A DNA stretch of 64,000 bases from Symsagittifera roscoffensis (lineage: Eukaryota; Xenacoelomorpha; Acoela; Convolutidae), in NCBI RefSeq assembly GCF_963678635.1, contig NC_087065.1, positions 8,579,209 to 8,643,208 of the forward strand, in the 5' to 3' direction. How positions within the stretch are numbered: position 1 is the stretch's first letter; every line of letters begins with the position of its first letter. Below the pieces are notes generated by a model that was not told where the DNA came from, ran no database searches, and saw only the letters and a list, made by a program, of their open reading frames with translations. The position numbers were made by a program, and so were the translations under genes. This document shows, piece by piece, positions 1 to 10,243 of this stretch.

Positions 1-100
1 TTTTCTCGATTCTGATTGGTTCATACAGTATTTGCCTAAATACTGACGAGTATGAATACGCGGCTGTCTAAATACTGGCTGCACTCCGAAGATTACTTAC

Positions 101-193
101 CATTCGTATCCCATAAGCCATTAGACAGCGGTTTAGTAACTTGACACTTGAAACGAAGCTTGTCTGATGAAATGTCGTAATCGACCATGCTTT
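101..193 (-). CDS. Candidate internal exon of an unidentified gene
   Basis: On the minus strand a T-rich tract ending in CAG (194-196) precedes 93 bases (31 codons) open in one frame. They end exactly at a GTAAGT splice donor that begins at base 100. The encoded stretch contains MVDYDISSDKLRF. A consensus acceptor and donor around an open segment of a multiple of three suggest a spliced exon of a host gene or a DNA transposon, with the rest beyond the window edge. I do not recognise the product. Next to it lie a LINE fragment and the giant retroelement, so it could also be a relic of another transposon. Confidence 0.35.
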
Positions 194-451
194 CTGAAAA
201 AAATCTCACTTGCAATTTCACTTGCTTCAGTAGTAGTAAAGTATTCACGACCCAGTGCCTAAAGGTGTCAACCTCTCATTTATCAACTATTAATCATTCA
301 TCAATTAGTTGTACGATTCACCGGAGCACTGTTCATGCCAGGTGCACGTGATAACTTTATTGTATTTACTCCTTCGCTCCGGCATTACCATGGTCCCTAC
401 AATTATTCCCTTGCATGAGAGCATCATGAGAGTGTCAAAACATTACAATAC
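194..451. other. Unassigned spacer
   Basis: Moderately AT-rich sequence without an open frame or repeat that I can name. It separates the candidate exon from the LINE fragment. Confidence 0.5.
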
Positions 452-667
452 CAACAAAGAATTCTGAATGTGGAACACAGCAGCGTTGTTCCACTAATTT
501 TTGCAAGTACAAGAGGAGCAGCACCAGGCTCTACAAAAACCATTCAGAAACTAGCTGAGAAATTAAGCGAAAAACGGAACGAATCATACTCCGACACAAT
601 AAACTTTGTAAGAGCCAAAATTAATTTTGCGCTTCTGAGTAGAGTTGGCATGTTGTTGTTGTTGTGA
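452..667 (+). pseudogene. 3' end of an RTE-like LINE reverse transcriptase
   Basis: About 70 codons are open from 452. They match the C-terminal tail common in RTE-like and related non-LTR reverse transcriptases: a VEH..VVPLIF segment, then a variant of the usual TGG motif (here ASTRGAAPG), then KLAEKLSEKRNESYS, and finally an arginine- and leucine-rich ALLSR end. In complete elements this tail closes the RT ORF. Everything upstream (endonuclease and RT core) is missing, and the frame ends in a short TTG microsatellite near 651. The fragment lies just left of the giant LTR element. The family assignment rests on motif order only. Confidence 0.6.
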
Positions 668-1039
668 ATTTTCAGTAGGATACTGATGGGATGATATCCC
701 CAAAGTTCTCAAAATGTGACATTCGACCAGAATGTGAAAAATGCAATCTCTGCAGAATTCGAATTTTTAGCAGCGAGCCTTCCGGATTGATGATTATTAA
801 GAATTAAGAACGTTATTGGAACGATTGGCCAAACGGTGAGGGCTAGAATATTCTGGTATTTTAAAATTTTAAAAATTCGAAGTGATGACGTAACATTTCT
901 GAGAAACGTCAGAAACGGCCATTTTGGCAAAGAAGTAAAAGAAAAAGACAAGAACAACATTAGCTGCGCTAACAACAACTACGGAATTGAGATTGGAAAA
1001 CGACAGCGAGTTACAGAGTAACAGAGAACACTCCGAGTT

Positions 1040-1067
1040 GCAACTATTGTACTGCTACAATAGTTGC
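1040..1067 (+). other. Perfect 12-bp stem-loop inside the LTR
   Basis: GCAACTATTGTA (1040-1051), the loop CTGC, then the exact complement TACAATAGTTGC (1056-1067). The same hairpin is unchanged in the 3' LTR at 23605-23632. A perfect 12-bp arm is not expected by chance in an element of this size. It could be an RNA signal in R/U5 (termination, polyadenylation, dimerisation) or a protein site. Confidence 0.85.
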
Positions 1068-1104
1068 AGGGCCGTTGCAGACAACGGTGAAGGGTGAAAG
1101 ACGG

Positions 1105-1170
1105 CCTTCCGGATTAAGGGGAAATCAGGATTAACGAGCTTGATCCAGCGGATTCATCAATCCGGAAGGG
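1105..1170 (+). repeat. Repeated 65-bp module, copy 1 (in LTR)
   Basis: The segment starts CCTTCCGGATT, ends ATTCATCAATCCGGAAGGG and so has inverted motif ends. A diverged second copy lies at 2880-2946 in the leader, starting CCTTCCCGGTT and ending ATTCATCAATCCGGAGGGG, with similar spacing between. A third copy sits in the 3' LTR at +22565. Confidence 0.7.
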
Positions 1171-1649
1171 TAAAGGAACTGAAACTTTTATCCTGTTACG
1201 TAAACTTTTAGCTTCCTGTCATGTCCTGACTTGAATTTAATTGATATCTAGATTCATTTTGATAAAGATGAGAAGCTAGGAGTTGGGGGAAAGGGTTGAT
1301 CCATCTTCGATGGAGATGATGATTTTTATCTACTGAACAAAAACAATAGTAATATAATAAGTAGTAGCCCTGTTTTTTGGAGTGACCTCGTGGTCTGGGG
1401 ATACTGAGATCCAGCCATGAGCTCACTGTTTCTGCATGTAATATAGTTAATTTGAGTGTTCTGACCGAAGCCGAAAGCAGTAACGTTTTTGTCGACCCGA
1501 TGTTAGAAAGACCACCGAAAAGTACTGGCTTGGTAGAGACGGTGAAAAGCATGCAAAGTTCTGTTTAGACGTTAGCCAGTCGTCTTAAGACTTAGTTTTG
1601 TCTTCCGTCGATATGTATCTTCCGGGCGAATGTTACATAGATGTTTTTA

Positions 1650-1681
1650 TGGCGCTCCTGGGTGTTATTCTTTTTAACACC
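1650..1681 (+). other. Possible primer-binding site with adjoining hairpin
   Basis: TGGCGCTCCTGGGTG starts 12 bases after the 5' LTR. TGG-starting sequences at this place pair with the CCA end of the priming tRNA. The next bases form a perfect hairpin, GGTGTTA (1661-1667), loop TTCTTTT, TAACACC (1675-1681). The 12-base gap from the LTR is larger than usual, so the assignment is tentative. Confidence 0.4.
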
Positions 1682-2879
1682 ATGACCGGCAGAACCGTTA
1701 ACGAGCACTCCGCGCCGAGCGGATGCTCACATTAACGCCCTTAATGGGCCTAAACCGCCGGGGCGGAAGGGTAGTTCGGAACGCGGAAGCCTTCCGGATT
1801 ACCGTGAATAGTTTTTTAACCTAGTTAAGACCGAAAATTCACGAACCAGGAAGGGTGGGGGGATTCGCGGTCCCGTCATTTCCTGAATGGTCCGTGACCA
1901 AAAACACTTAAAGATATATATAAAACCAAACAAAAAGTAGTATAGTACCCAAGAAAAACAAAAAACATAAAAAAAAACCGAAAAAACCAAAAACAGTAAA
2001 AAAGTAAAAAATCAGTAGAAATCATCCCCCCAGACAAGATGTGATCCGACCCCCCCGTTTGTTGTTGATAGATATATTGTTGTTACAGGCATTTATATCA
2101 GTCAGGATTGTTACGATCAGTTTTGTAGCCCGTTTGTGAGGCTTGTACTGTAGGGTTATTTGAGCATTTAAGCACGTTAATGATAAATTGCGCTCAATCC
2201 GGAAGGGTCAGCTGATTTGCGCTCAATTCGGAAGGGTCTTGGGAGAAGACTGATCCAGCAAGCAGTACAAGGAGCAACAAGAAGAGACTCAACCACAACA
2301 ACAATCGACTGTTGGGTATCGTTAACAAGTTTTGTATCCCTTTTGGTACAAAAGTTAAGATAGTAATCTGTGGGGGGCTCGACAGTGCTGCACTGTAGTG
2401 ACCCTTCACCGAACTGCGAATATCCGAGTTAAGCACCTTAATTCGGATATTAAACAAACCCGGAACGATATAGTATTACTATTATTATTACTTATAGAGC
2501 CTATATTAATAGTCTTATATTGTTTTTCAGAGAAAAACAACGAAAACAGACCGGTTTTTAGGGTCAAAATAGCGATATTTTGATCCCCCCACAAGTCGCG
2601 ATTTTTGAGATATCGATAATTTTCGAAACGGAAAAAAGCGCTAAAGTAGTGTGTTACATCGTAATTGCACTACCATAATAGATAGAACCGGTTGATTTTA
2701 GTTCGGAAGTGGTTGGAACTATTTTGGAACCAAAAAACCGAATTTTCGTGATTTTTGAGAAACCGAAACACTAAAAATTCAGAAAATTTTTTGAAATTTT
2801 TGAGTTAGAACAGTAAAAATAGTTGTTCGGACAACGTCCACTAGTGAATCTACAAGTTTTAAAATCCGCTACCCGAAAG

Positions 2880-2946
2880 CCTTCCCGGTTGCAGAGTAAT
2901 CGAACTTAACGTGTTTGATTTGGTGGATTCATCAATCCGGAGGGGT
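2880..2946 (+). repeat. Repeated 65-bp module, copy 2 (in leader)
   Basis: Diverged duplicate of 1105-1170. Both motif ends and the GGATTCATCAATCCGG core are kept, while the middle has changed. Retained ends with a changed middle suggest the ends are what matters, for example as a paired binding site or a stem of 10-11 bp. Confidence 0.6.
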
Positions 2947-3938
2947 ACAGGTAGCATAGTTTTTTGCAAATTTTTTCAACTAAAGCGTTTTAGATCCGGT
3001 CTTTTGCATTGAACTAGAAGAGTATAGGCCTTTTGAGCTCGGATCAATAATTTTTAGGTCGAAAGCACCTGATTTGCGGAAAAAGTTTGGCGGAACCTAT
3101 AAGAGAGAAAAATTTTTGAGTTTAGGAAAAAGACGTTTTGGTTAATAACTTTGGAACTACTGGGCATATCGAGTTGATCTTGGTGCCAATAGATCAGAAA
3201 TTAGCTGAGCTTACTGATAGGGACAAAAGTTTTTCGGAAAAATAAGCGTGAAAATTTTTTGAGATTGTTTTTAGCAAATTACTCAATTTGGAAGGGTACA
3301 CCCTTCACACTTTACAAAAATCTTTTAGAAAAGCCCCTATACCCCTAACAAAAGGTAATAGCGGTTGAATAAAGTAACTTTAGGCTGTTCTAGACGAAAA
3401 GGGAAGGCTAGAGGCACAGCAAAAGCTTAAGAGAGCCGAAGTTAGGCGAGCGATAAAACCCTTCACCGTTAGTGTGAATTGTCAAATAAGAGGCTTAACT
3501 TCAATCCGGAAGGGTCTAGGAAAGTAGTGCATGCCCTTCCTAGTTAATTGAAAGAGCACTGCGACCGACTAAGAGTACATCACACATACGTTTTTTTTTT
3601 CATAGAGGTATTCATAGTTTGACATTAAAAATATATATTTTGTTGTTTTTTTTAATTTTAAATCAACATAAACTGTGCTTGATTGGGTAGTGAGTACACT
3701 ATCTTTTAAATTGACTGATAACATCATATTGTGCTAGTTTTCAAATCTTACCACCGATAATCGGTTAGTGTGAATAAATTTTATACAAACTGTACTCTGA
3801 TAACACACAGGGATTCGTGGTCACTATTTGATAGAATCTTGTGAAAATTATTGTGTTGTGTCATTATTATTGTTAATAAAACTATAAGGTATCTAGCAAT
3901 CGGGTTAAGTATAGGCATTAATAAGTGACAAATAGAGA

Positions 3939-6686
3939 ATGAGTCTAGACAAGTCAAGGATACCAAAACGAGGTAATAGCTCTAGGAAATTCATACCTGA
4001 AAAGCAAAGAAAAACGATGACCGATCCTTTCGTGGATTGGATCAAGCGATCCCGGTCCGATAAAGGGGAGACGGTTTCAGGCACAATGGTTGAAACAAGA
4101 AGTCAGAAGACCTCAGAAGAGCGAAAAGAACTGTTAGAAGTGGAGGTCAATACGGACCATACCATGAACGACAACCAGGAAGTAAATGGACTGGAAGGGA
4201 GAGGCAGAAGGCTGGCGAGTGAATCTACTCCGGTAGAACAAGGCCATGATTTTGCCACTTCCACCGGGACATTGGATCGAGAGGAGATGTCGGAACTGTC
4301 CGACATCTCAACTGAAGTAACGGCAACTAGAAGATCTCCGACAGACAACACTATGATGGCAGGCGGAACTGGGAAACAAACAACGTCATCATCATTCTCA
4401 GAAAGAATGAAGAACACCTTCGGAAACATCTTTCCATTCAGCATGGGAGGAGGAGCAGGAAACGACGGTGAATCCCAGGAGGAAGAGGATGAAGAGGGGC
4501 AAGGGGACTTTGGATCTCAAGTCAGCCTCAATAGTTCGATCCAGGAGAACGAGGCATACGTCGGAAGAGAGACTGGAACCATGGACAAATTTGGTGTAGT
4601 GACAACGATAAGCAAAGAGGCAAACACACCGGGCCAGTCAAAAGACTTCGCGATTATGACAAGTTCAGAGCCACAGACTGGAGAGAGTAGAACCAGAGGG
4701 CTAGGCAACGCGTTAGCGGATCCTGAAATAGATAATGAGAAGACGTCGAGACAGAGAGTCAAGGCCCGGATCTCGACCAGCACGAAGCTACCTGGGACCG
4801 ACAGGGTTACACCGCCACTAGTGATGCCACTCGTGGATAACGGGGCAGCACTAGAAGAAGCTTTAAACAACATAGTGGACAGTTTAGGAGAACAAAACGA
4901 GCAGATGTCAATAAGGATGAGTGAACTAGAAAGAGCAGTTCACATTGAAAGAGAAAGTCTGCGGGAAGAAATAAACCGCAATAGACAGGAAGTTGGCAGG
5001 AGCGAAAAACGCTTGAAAGAAAGAACGGACGAGCATATGGCGAAGAACTTGTCGCGAATGACCAGAGAGGCGGAACAGCGAGAGTTACGCTTAAGAGACA
5101 ACATGGAGAGGTTAAGAATTCAGCAAGAGCAGTCTCTTGGGACTCTTGACACAAAGATAGACGCCATGATGGAGCGGCGAACTCAGGCTATCATGGATAG
5201 GTTGGACGGGCTACTAAGCAGCAAGAGTGGACCAAAAGAAGGAGAACCGAACTCGGGAGGTCCCAGCAGGGAACCGAGGGTGAACTTCAATGAACATCAA
5301 AAGAGGAAGACGTATGGATCCACTAGAGGCAGGGGCAGTTCATCAGGCTATGCCACAAGGGGTAATGGAGCATGGGGCCCGAACAGTAGAGCAAGTTCAA
5401 CGGGGAACAGACAGACCTCTAACGAACGACCAACGCAAGGCACACATGCGACTGGGAGAAGTGATTCCGGCAACAGGGGGCATGCAAGCCCGAGGAGGAG
5501 TCATGTGGGCCAAGCGGGAAACACTCACGGTGATTCGGCTTGCAGGGATGCACCGCACACAGAGCCTTCGACGAGGTGTGAGGACACTCAAGCAGGACAC
5601 TCAAGGGATGCTACGGCAATGGCCACAGCATTTGAACCCCTAAACAGGTCTTTGGAGACATTCCTGACAAGGTTATCAAGAACCAATGAACGCAGTGAGA
5701 AGTCCAGAAGAGTCTTTAAGAAACCAAGATGCTACAAAGACGAATCTGATGGCTGTATTGATACCTGGATAGAGGTAATGAAGCTGCATTTCGAGGAAGA
5801 GGACTTGTCGGAGAGACAGGAATGCAGCGCGCTCACCAGCAACTTAGAAGGGACAGCCCTGAACGGTGTCATGGCCAAGAAGCAATATCAACGTAACACT
5901 GCTGAGAAAATCTTCGAAATCTTGTTAAACCGTTTTGGATCAGGGGTGCAGGGGCACCAGGCGATGATGCGCTTCGAGAAACGGAGGCAACGAGAAGATG
6001 AAACGATAGACAAGTTTCTCGATGATTTGGAAATGCTGAGGAGACGCAGCCAACCGGACGAGTCAAACCGAAGGATGAACTTGGCCGTAGCCTCGAAATT
6101 TATCGATGGTGTGAAGAATGATGAACTTCGTACGATGCTAGCAACGCATTACACACCACTATCAACCAATGCGCCAACACCGGAGGAGTTGAGGCTCAAA
6201 TCAAAAGAGTATCTTTTGTTGAAACCTCCTTCGAGATCTGGATATTACAAGAACAATTATGGCAATTTTAACAACGGACCAGCAAACCAAGGGAACAATT
6301 GGTACAAACCGAGGGATGATATGGACAAGAGACGCTCTTGTGCTAATTGCAGTTCAACGGACCATCATGTGTCAGCATGCCCAGCTTATAAACAAGGCAT
6401 GAAAGCAATAGGCTTTAGCCTCGAGGACGAAGATGCGTCAGAGTTGGACCATGAGGATTTCATGAGAGGAGTAATTGCGTATTTCGGCCCGAGGTGTTTC
6501 TTTTGCAACTTGGAAGGTCATTTTAAATCAGATTGTCCGCAATTCTGGGATGCAGTGGCAGACATTAAGCATCCAAGACATGAAGAAGCGTTGTCAGGAG
6601 TGAAAGCCAGCAAGGCTCGACTTTTGAGCGAAGCAGAGGCACGCAGAAAGGATAAACCGCAAGAGCTGGCGGCAAAGAAAATGTAA
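3939..6686 (+). CDS. gag: Gag structural polyprotein (intact)
   Basis: A 915-codon frame opens at ATG 3939. Residues ~1-300 are low-complexity and acidic. Residues ~304-429 form a long coiled coil (repeated EQNEQ, ELERA, RLKERT-type heptads). Residues ~430-560 are Gly/Arg/Ser-rich. Residues ~590-765 match the Ty3/gypsy retrotransposon gag core (capsid). Two CCHC zinc knuckles follow at C801-C814 (CANCSSTDHHVSAC) and C853-C866 (CFFCNLEGHFKSDC), both with perfect C-x2-C-x4-H-x4-C spacing. It would form the cytoplasmic particle and bind the element RNA. It is much longer than typical 300-500 residue Gags because of the N-terminal coil. It ends at TAA 6684-6686; the same frame runs on into pol, so the stop may be a suppressible junction or a C-to-T change of CAA. 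Confidence 0.93.
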   Translation: MSLDKSRIPKRGNSSRKFIPEKQRKTMTDPFVDWIKRSRSDKGETVSGTMVETRSQKTSEERKELLEVEVNTDHTMNDNQEVNGLEGRGRRLASESTPVEQGHDFATSTGTLDREEMSELSDISTEVTATRRSPTDNTMMAGGTGKQTTSSSFSERMKNTFGNIFPFSMGGGAGNDGESQEEEDEEGQGDFGSQVSLNSSIQENEAYVGRETGTMDKFGVVTTISKEANTPGQSKDFAIMTSSEPQTGESRTRGLGNALADPEIDNEKTSRQRVKARISTSTKLPGTDRVTPPLVMPLVDNGAALEEALNNIVDSLGEQNEQMSIRMSELERAVHIERESLREEINRNRQEVGRSEKRLKERTDEHMAKNLSRMTREAEQRELRLRDNMERLRIQQEQSLGTLDTKIDAMMERRTQAIMDRLDGLLSSKSGPKEGEPNSGGPSREPRVNFNEHQKRKTYGSTRGRGSSSGYATRGNGAWGPNSRASSTGNRQTSNERPTQGTHATGRSDSGNRGHASPRRSHVGQAGNTHGDSACRDAPHTEPSTRCEDTQAGHSRDATAMATAFEPLNRSLETFLTRLSRTNERSEKSRRVFKKPRCYKDESDGCIDTWIEVMKLHFEEEDLSERQECSALTSNLEGTALNGVMAKKQYQRNTAEKIFEILLNRFGSGVQGHQAMMRFEKRRQREDETIDKFLDDLEMLRRRSQPDESNRRMNLAVASKFIDGVKNDELRTMLATHYTPLSTNAPTPEELRLKSKEYLLLKPPSRSGYYKNNYGNFNNGPANQGNNWYKPRDDMDKRRSCANCSSTDHHVSACPAYKQGMKAIGFSLEDEDASELDHEDFMRGVIAYFGPRCFFCNLEGHFKSDCPQFWDAVADIKHPRHEEALSGVKASKARLLSEAEARRKDKPQELAAKKM
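4284..4309 (+). other. Perfect 11-bp stem-loop in the gag coding region
   Basis: GAGATGTCGGA, loop ACTG, then its exact complement TCCGACATCTC. It lies about 350 bases into gag, where many retroelements carry RNA packaging structures. A GGA(A)CTGTCC core recurs at 13319, 16720, 22980 and 23261. Confidence 0.7.
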
Positions 6687-8242
6687 GCGGTAATAGAGGA
6701 GACACGTGAGCCGGAACCAGCAACTGCGGCTCACGACTTCAAGGTCGATTATAAGGCAGCCGCGAGGGATGCTCTAAATAGAGTGCAGCAGGAACTAGTG
6801 ATGAAAGAGATCGAACAAAAAGTGAAACTTGAACTGGAGAATGAAAAACTTCAGGAGCAACTGAATACCTTCGAAGCAACGGAGTTCGAGGAAACTAAAG
6901 CACCAAGCAGTTTGAGCATGAAGCTTAATGTGATCTCCGGTCAGAGGTTCGGCATGGTGCCGCAAGGAAGCAAGATACAACCGATAATCTCAGTGGCTGG
7001 ACATCAGGTGATCAGAAATCTGAGTGAACCATCCGAGTTCACTTTGATGCATTTGGACACATATGCAGATTATCTGAGGCAGGTGGAGCCACGCACCGAG
7101 TCGAGAGCTGTGCGAGCACTACTAGCGACGGGTGGCCCTCGCATGAAGAAACTTCATGGACGCTACCTAGAGGTCTATGTGCCGTATCAAGTAATGCTGA
7201 ATGTGGATGGAATCAGTATTTACACCAGGACTTAGGTAACAACAGATGATGACCAAATGGGGCAGATCTATTTGGGAGAAGAGGAACTCAAAGTCCGCAG
7301 GATAGGCCATGACGCCATGATGGAACAAGACGCAGTACACATTGGGTATGAAGCAGATGTGACCGCACATCTGCTCGACACCAACGGAACAAAAATCGGA
7401 GTGACAGGGCTTCTGGACACAGGAGCGGTAGTGAGTGTGATGCCGATAAAAACTTGGGAAAGAATGGGCTTCACGCGGGAAGATCTAATTCCAACGAATC
7501 TCCGACTGGCCGCCGCCAATCGAGGAGATATCTACGTGGCCGGAAGAACACCAATAACGGTCCGGTCCTCCACATGGGAGGACGGGATCTTTGGATGAGC
7601 TTCCTGGTGGTAGAGAATCTGGACGACGCCGACCAATTCATCTTGGGCAGAGATTTTGTCAGGAATTTTGACGTGATGATTGACTTGAACAACGGTCTGA
7701 TACGGATTAGAAACCCGGACCGGAAGTATGTTAAGAAACCAATTAATAGGATAATAACAGACAAAAACAAGGTACCGATTTTTTTGGATAGGAAAGTAAA
7801 ATTACAACCAGGACAGGCTGTAGTAGCAATTTTTAGAATGAGAAATTTGAATTCGTTAAGTGATAGTAAACAGGTTTGCTTAGTACCGAATCCAAATAGT
7901 CAGAGTTCGGTGATTTTAGGCCGGAGCTTCTCGGTAACGCGAAACGGACTGTGTGTCAGTGTGTTGTTGAACACACTGGACACCACGGTTTCAATCCAGC
8001 GTGGAAAGAAGCTTGGCTACGCTTTGCCGATGAGGACCGACTATGAGGAGACACAAAACTTGAAGAAATATAGTGTGAAAGACTGTCCTTATCATGCCAA
8101 TAAAGATAAAATTTTAAAGAGGATTAATGAATTAAAATCTATTTGTAAATTGTTTTCAATGAAATCCGAAACGGACGACGGCTTATCAAGCTGCTCGAAT
8201 TTATCGGTTGCTGTAATTTCGTCGATCACAAAATCGAACTAG
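6687..8242 (+). pseudogene. pol: Pol: linker and aspartic protease (broken)
   Basis: The gag frame continues after TAA 6684 through a helical linker (EIEQKVKLELENEKLQEQ) and is stopped again by TAG at 7233-7235. The same frame then gives the retropepsin, with LLDTGAVVSVMP and catalytic Asp at 7416-7418. A 5-bp tandem duplication, GGTCC twice at 7559-7568, shifts the frame. The protease then continues in the next frame with FLVVENL, DQFILGRDF and DVMIDLNNG, the usual C-terminal half of gypsy proteases, followed by a ~150-residue linker to 8242. The enzyme would cleave Gag-Pol during particle maturation. Two stops and a frameshift make it non-functional as read. Confidence 0.85.
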
Positions 8243-9025
8243 AAGAAGGCGCCGTTCCCCATAGGGAAGGCGCAAGACGAATGACGCCACACAAATCGGA
8301 AGCGTGCCGAGCGGAGATAGAAATGTTGCTTGAGTACGACATGATAGAACCCTCGAAATCGCCATGGGCTTGCGGAGTAGTAATGGCGAAAAAGAAAGGG
8401 GGGCAGCTTAGATTTTGTTGCGACTTTCGTTACTTGAACGCGGTAACGATAAAAGATGCGTACCCGATACCGCGAATAGACGAGAGCCTATCTAAGCTTG
8501 GTGATGCCAAGTTCTTCAGTTCTTCACCACATTGGACTTAGGTTCTGCCTTCTGGCAGGTCCCTCTGCGAAAGAAGGACAGAGAGAAGACCGGATTCGCG
8601 TGCGAGTTGGGATTGTACCAGTGGAAGAGGATGCCCTTCGGCTTGTGCAATGCAACGGCCACTTTTCAAAGACTGATGGCTCAGGCTTTGACTGGAGTGA
8701 CCAAGAAGTACGGGAACCTCGTGATGTGTTACGTGGATGACGTAGTCATAGCGACACCGACCCTGGAAGACCACATTGATAGGCTCGATGAGGTCTTGGG
8801 TGCATGAAAAGAGCAGGATTAAAGTGCAAACCATCGAAATGTGAAATCCTTAGGGACTCGATTAAGTACCTAGGAAGAATGGTGGATAGGAATGGTGTGA
8901 GGCCGGACCCGGAGGCAGTGGAAGCAGTGTTGACATGAAAAGCCCCCAGAACGGACACACAGCTCCTGAGCTTCTTAGGGTTTGCCAATTACTACCGAGA
9001 ATTCATAAAAGGATATGCGGACAAG
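8176..9025 (+). pseudogene. pol: Pol: reverse transcriptase (broken)
   Basis: The frame from ~8176 gives KIELEEGAVPH then MIEPSKSPWACGVVMAKKK (RT N-terminus), RFCCDFRYLNAVT and AYPIPRIDESL. An 8-bp tandem duplication (GTTCTTCA twice, 8511-8526) shifts the frame just before LDLGSAFWQVPL. MPFGLCNATATFQR and the catalytic YVDD (8730-8741) follow. A one-base loss in a T-run near 8795 shifts the frame again into MKRAGLKCKPSKCE and YLGRMVD, and a TGA at 8936-8938 sits where LTW-KAP would need Trp. The palm and fingers are recognisable and the active-site aspartates are kept, but three breaks disable it. The product would copy the element RNA in cytoplasmic particles. Confidence 0.9.
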
Positions 9026-10243
9026 GTGTACCCGATGCAGAAGCTGATGCGCAACAAAGGGAAAAAGTTCGAATGGAACGATGAGGCACAGGTTGCTTTC
9101 GAGAACATAAAGCGGGAACTGTGCGAAGCGCCAGTGCTGGGCATGCCTACAGAAAAGAGCATGTATGTTCTCGACACAGACGCATCGGTGGTGGCCATCT
9201 CAGGAATCTTGCATCAAGAGCAAGAATGGAACGGAAGAGCAGTTCTCCGTCCCATTGCATACGGCAGCAAAGTCCTGAGTGACACAGAGATGAAATATGG
9301 CGCACCAAAAGCAGAAATGTTTGCAGTAGTCACCTTCGTGGAGAAGTACCGTGCATACTTGGGGAGCGCTCCCTTCAAGTTACGCGTGGACAACAGAGCG
9401 TTATCCTGGTTGAAGACCTACTCGATGGATCAGAGTTATATTGGTAGATGGATAGTAAGATTGGATGGCTACCATATGATAATCGAACATAGGATGCGTG
9501 ATCAACACCAGAATGCTGACAGCCTCAGTAAGAAAACTGAGTTCTATGAAAGATTGGAGCAGGAGCAGGCCAATCAGGCGGAAATAAAGGAGGGATTCTC
9601 GTTTCTGGACAAAGAAACTTATGAAGCGCTTCCCTTAACGAGATGGTTGGATAAGACTGGACATCCAATTCCAGGGCACCCAGAGTTACCTGTAGAGAAA
9701 GCAGCCGAGATAAAGATCCTGTCCAAGGAGGACCCGGTCCCCTTGGATCTGTTGCTGCGCTCGAACCTGGTCCAGCAAGAACTCTCTCGCATGAATATAA
9801 ACAGCCTCTCATTATTGGATAAAACGGTGCAAGTCACACCACAAGTGATGCGGATGCTGGGTGGATTGTTAGAAAGAGAAGTGACCAGAGATGACCCCGA
9901 GTGGACAGCTGCAGTGGCATCGCTAACAGTCAGTAAGAAAGTGAAGATCATGCCGTCCAGACGACAGCACGAAGAGAATGGGAGGGATTGTAGGACAATA
10001 GTTCAGCAACTAGTATCCTCAATACCCCAAGAGATTTTAACCAGTACTTCTTACGGACAGAAAGAACAGGGAAGCAGCAAGCGAAAGAAAACCGTCACCT
10101 TCGTGGACCAGGATAAGGAAGGTAAAAAGGTAGAACAAAATCGGCTGCAAGACTATTTGTCCGGCGAGACGAATGATGAAGAGAACCAGCGATCACAAGA
10201 TCAACACCCGGGACACGAAAATTTGTCCGGGGAGTCGAGATAG
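9026..10243 (+). pseudogene. pol: Pol: RNase H and start of spacer
   Basis: This frame is open for 405 codons and continues the RT frame. It starts with the tether FEWNDEAQVAFENIKREL, then the RNase H domain: LDTDASVVAISGIL (Asp at 9179), KVLSDTEMKYGAPKAEMFAV with the conserved Glu, LRVDNRALSWL and HQNADSLSKK. The domain ends near 9540. The remaining ~230 residues are an unrecognised spacer containing LSGE motifs. RNase H would remove the RNA template and trim the polypurine primer. Domain residues appear intact, but it depends on the broken upstream frames. The frame is lost near 10230. Confidence 0.88.

Larger units (their letters stand above)
715..1637 (+). repeat. 5' LTR of the giant element
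   Basis: A 923-bp repeat with TG...CA ends, matched without gaps by 23280-24202. It carries three copies of the TCCGGAAGG motif (778-788, 1105-1115, 1159-1169), two reading CCTTCCGGATT and one reading AATCCGGAAGG. It also carries a perfect hairpin at 1040-1067. The promoter and RNA start should lie here, but I cannot place a TATA box or the U3/R border with confidence. Confidence 0.95.
1638..3938 (+). promoter_or_regulatory. 2.3 kb untranslated leader with recurrent TCCGGAAGG motifs
   Basis: No convincing ORF lies between the 5' LTR and gag. The leader carries repeated copies of an 11-bp motif in both orientations: CCTTCCGGATT at 1790-1800; AATCCGGAAGG at 2196-2206 and 3503-3513; and variants at 1762-1773, 2225-2237, 2880-2890, 2934-2945, 3285-3297 and 3533-3540. 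A poly-T tract ending CATAG near 3585-3604 and one ending CAG-like sequence elsewhere could act as splice acceptors. The leader should also hold the packaging signal. Its length is far above the usual few hundred bases. Confidence 0.6.
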
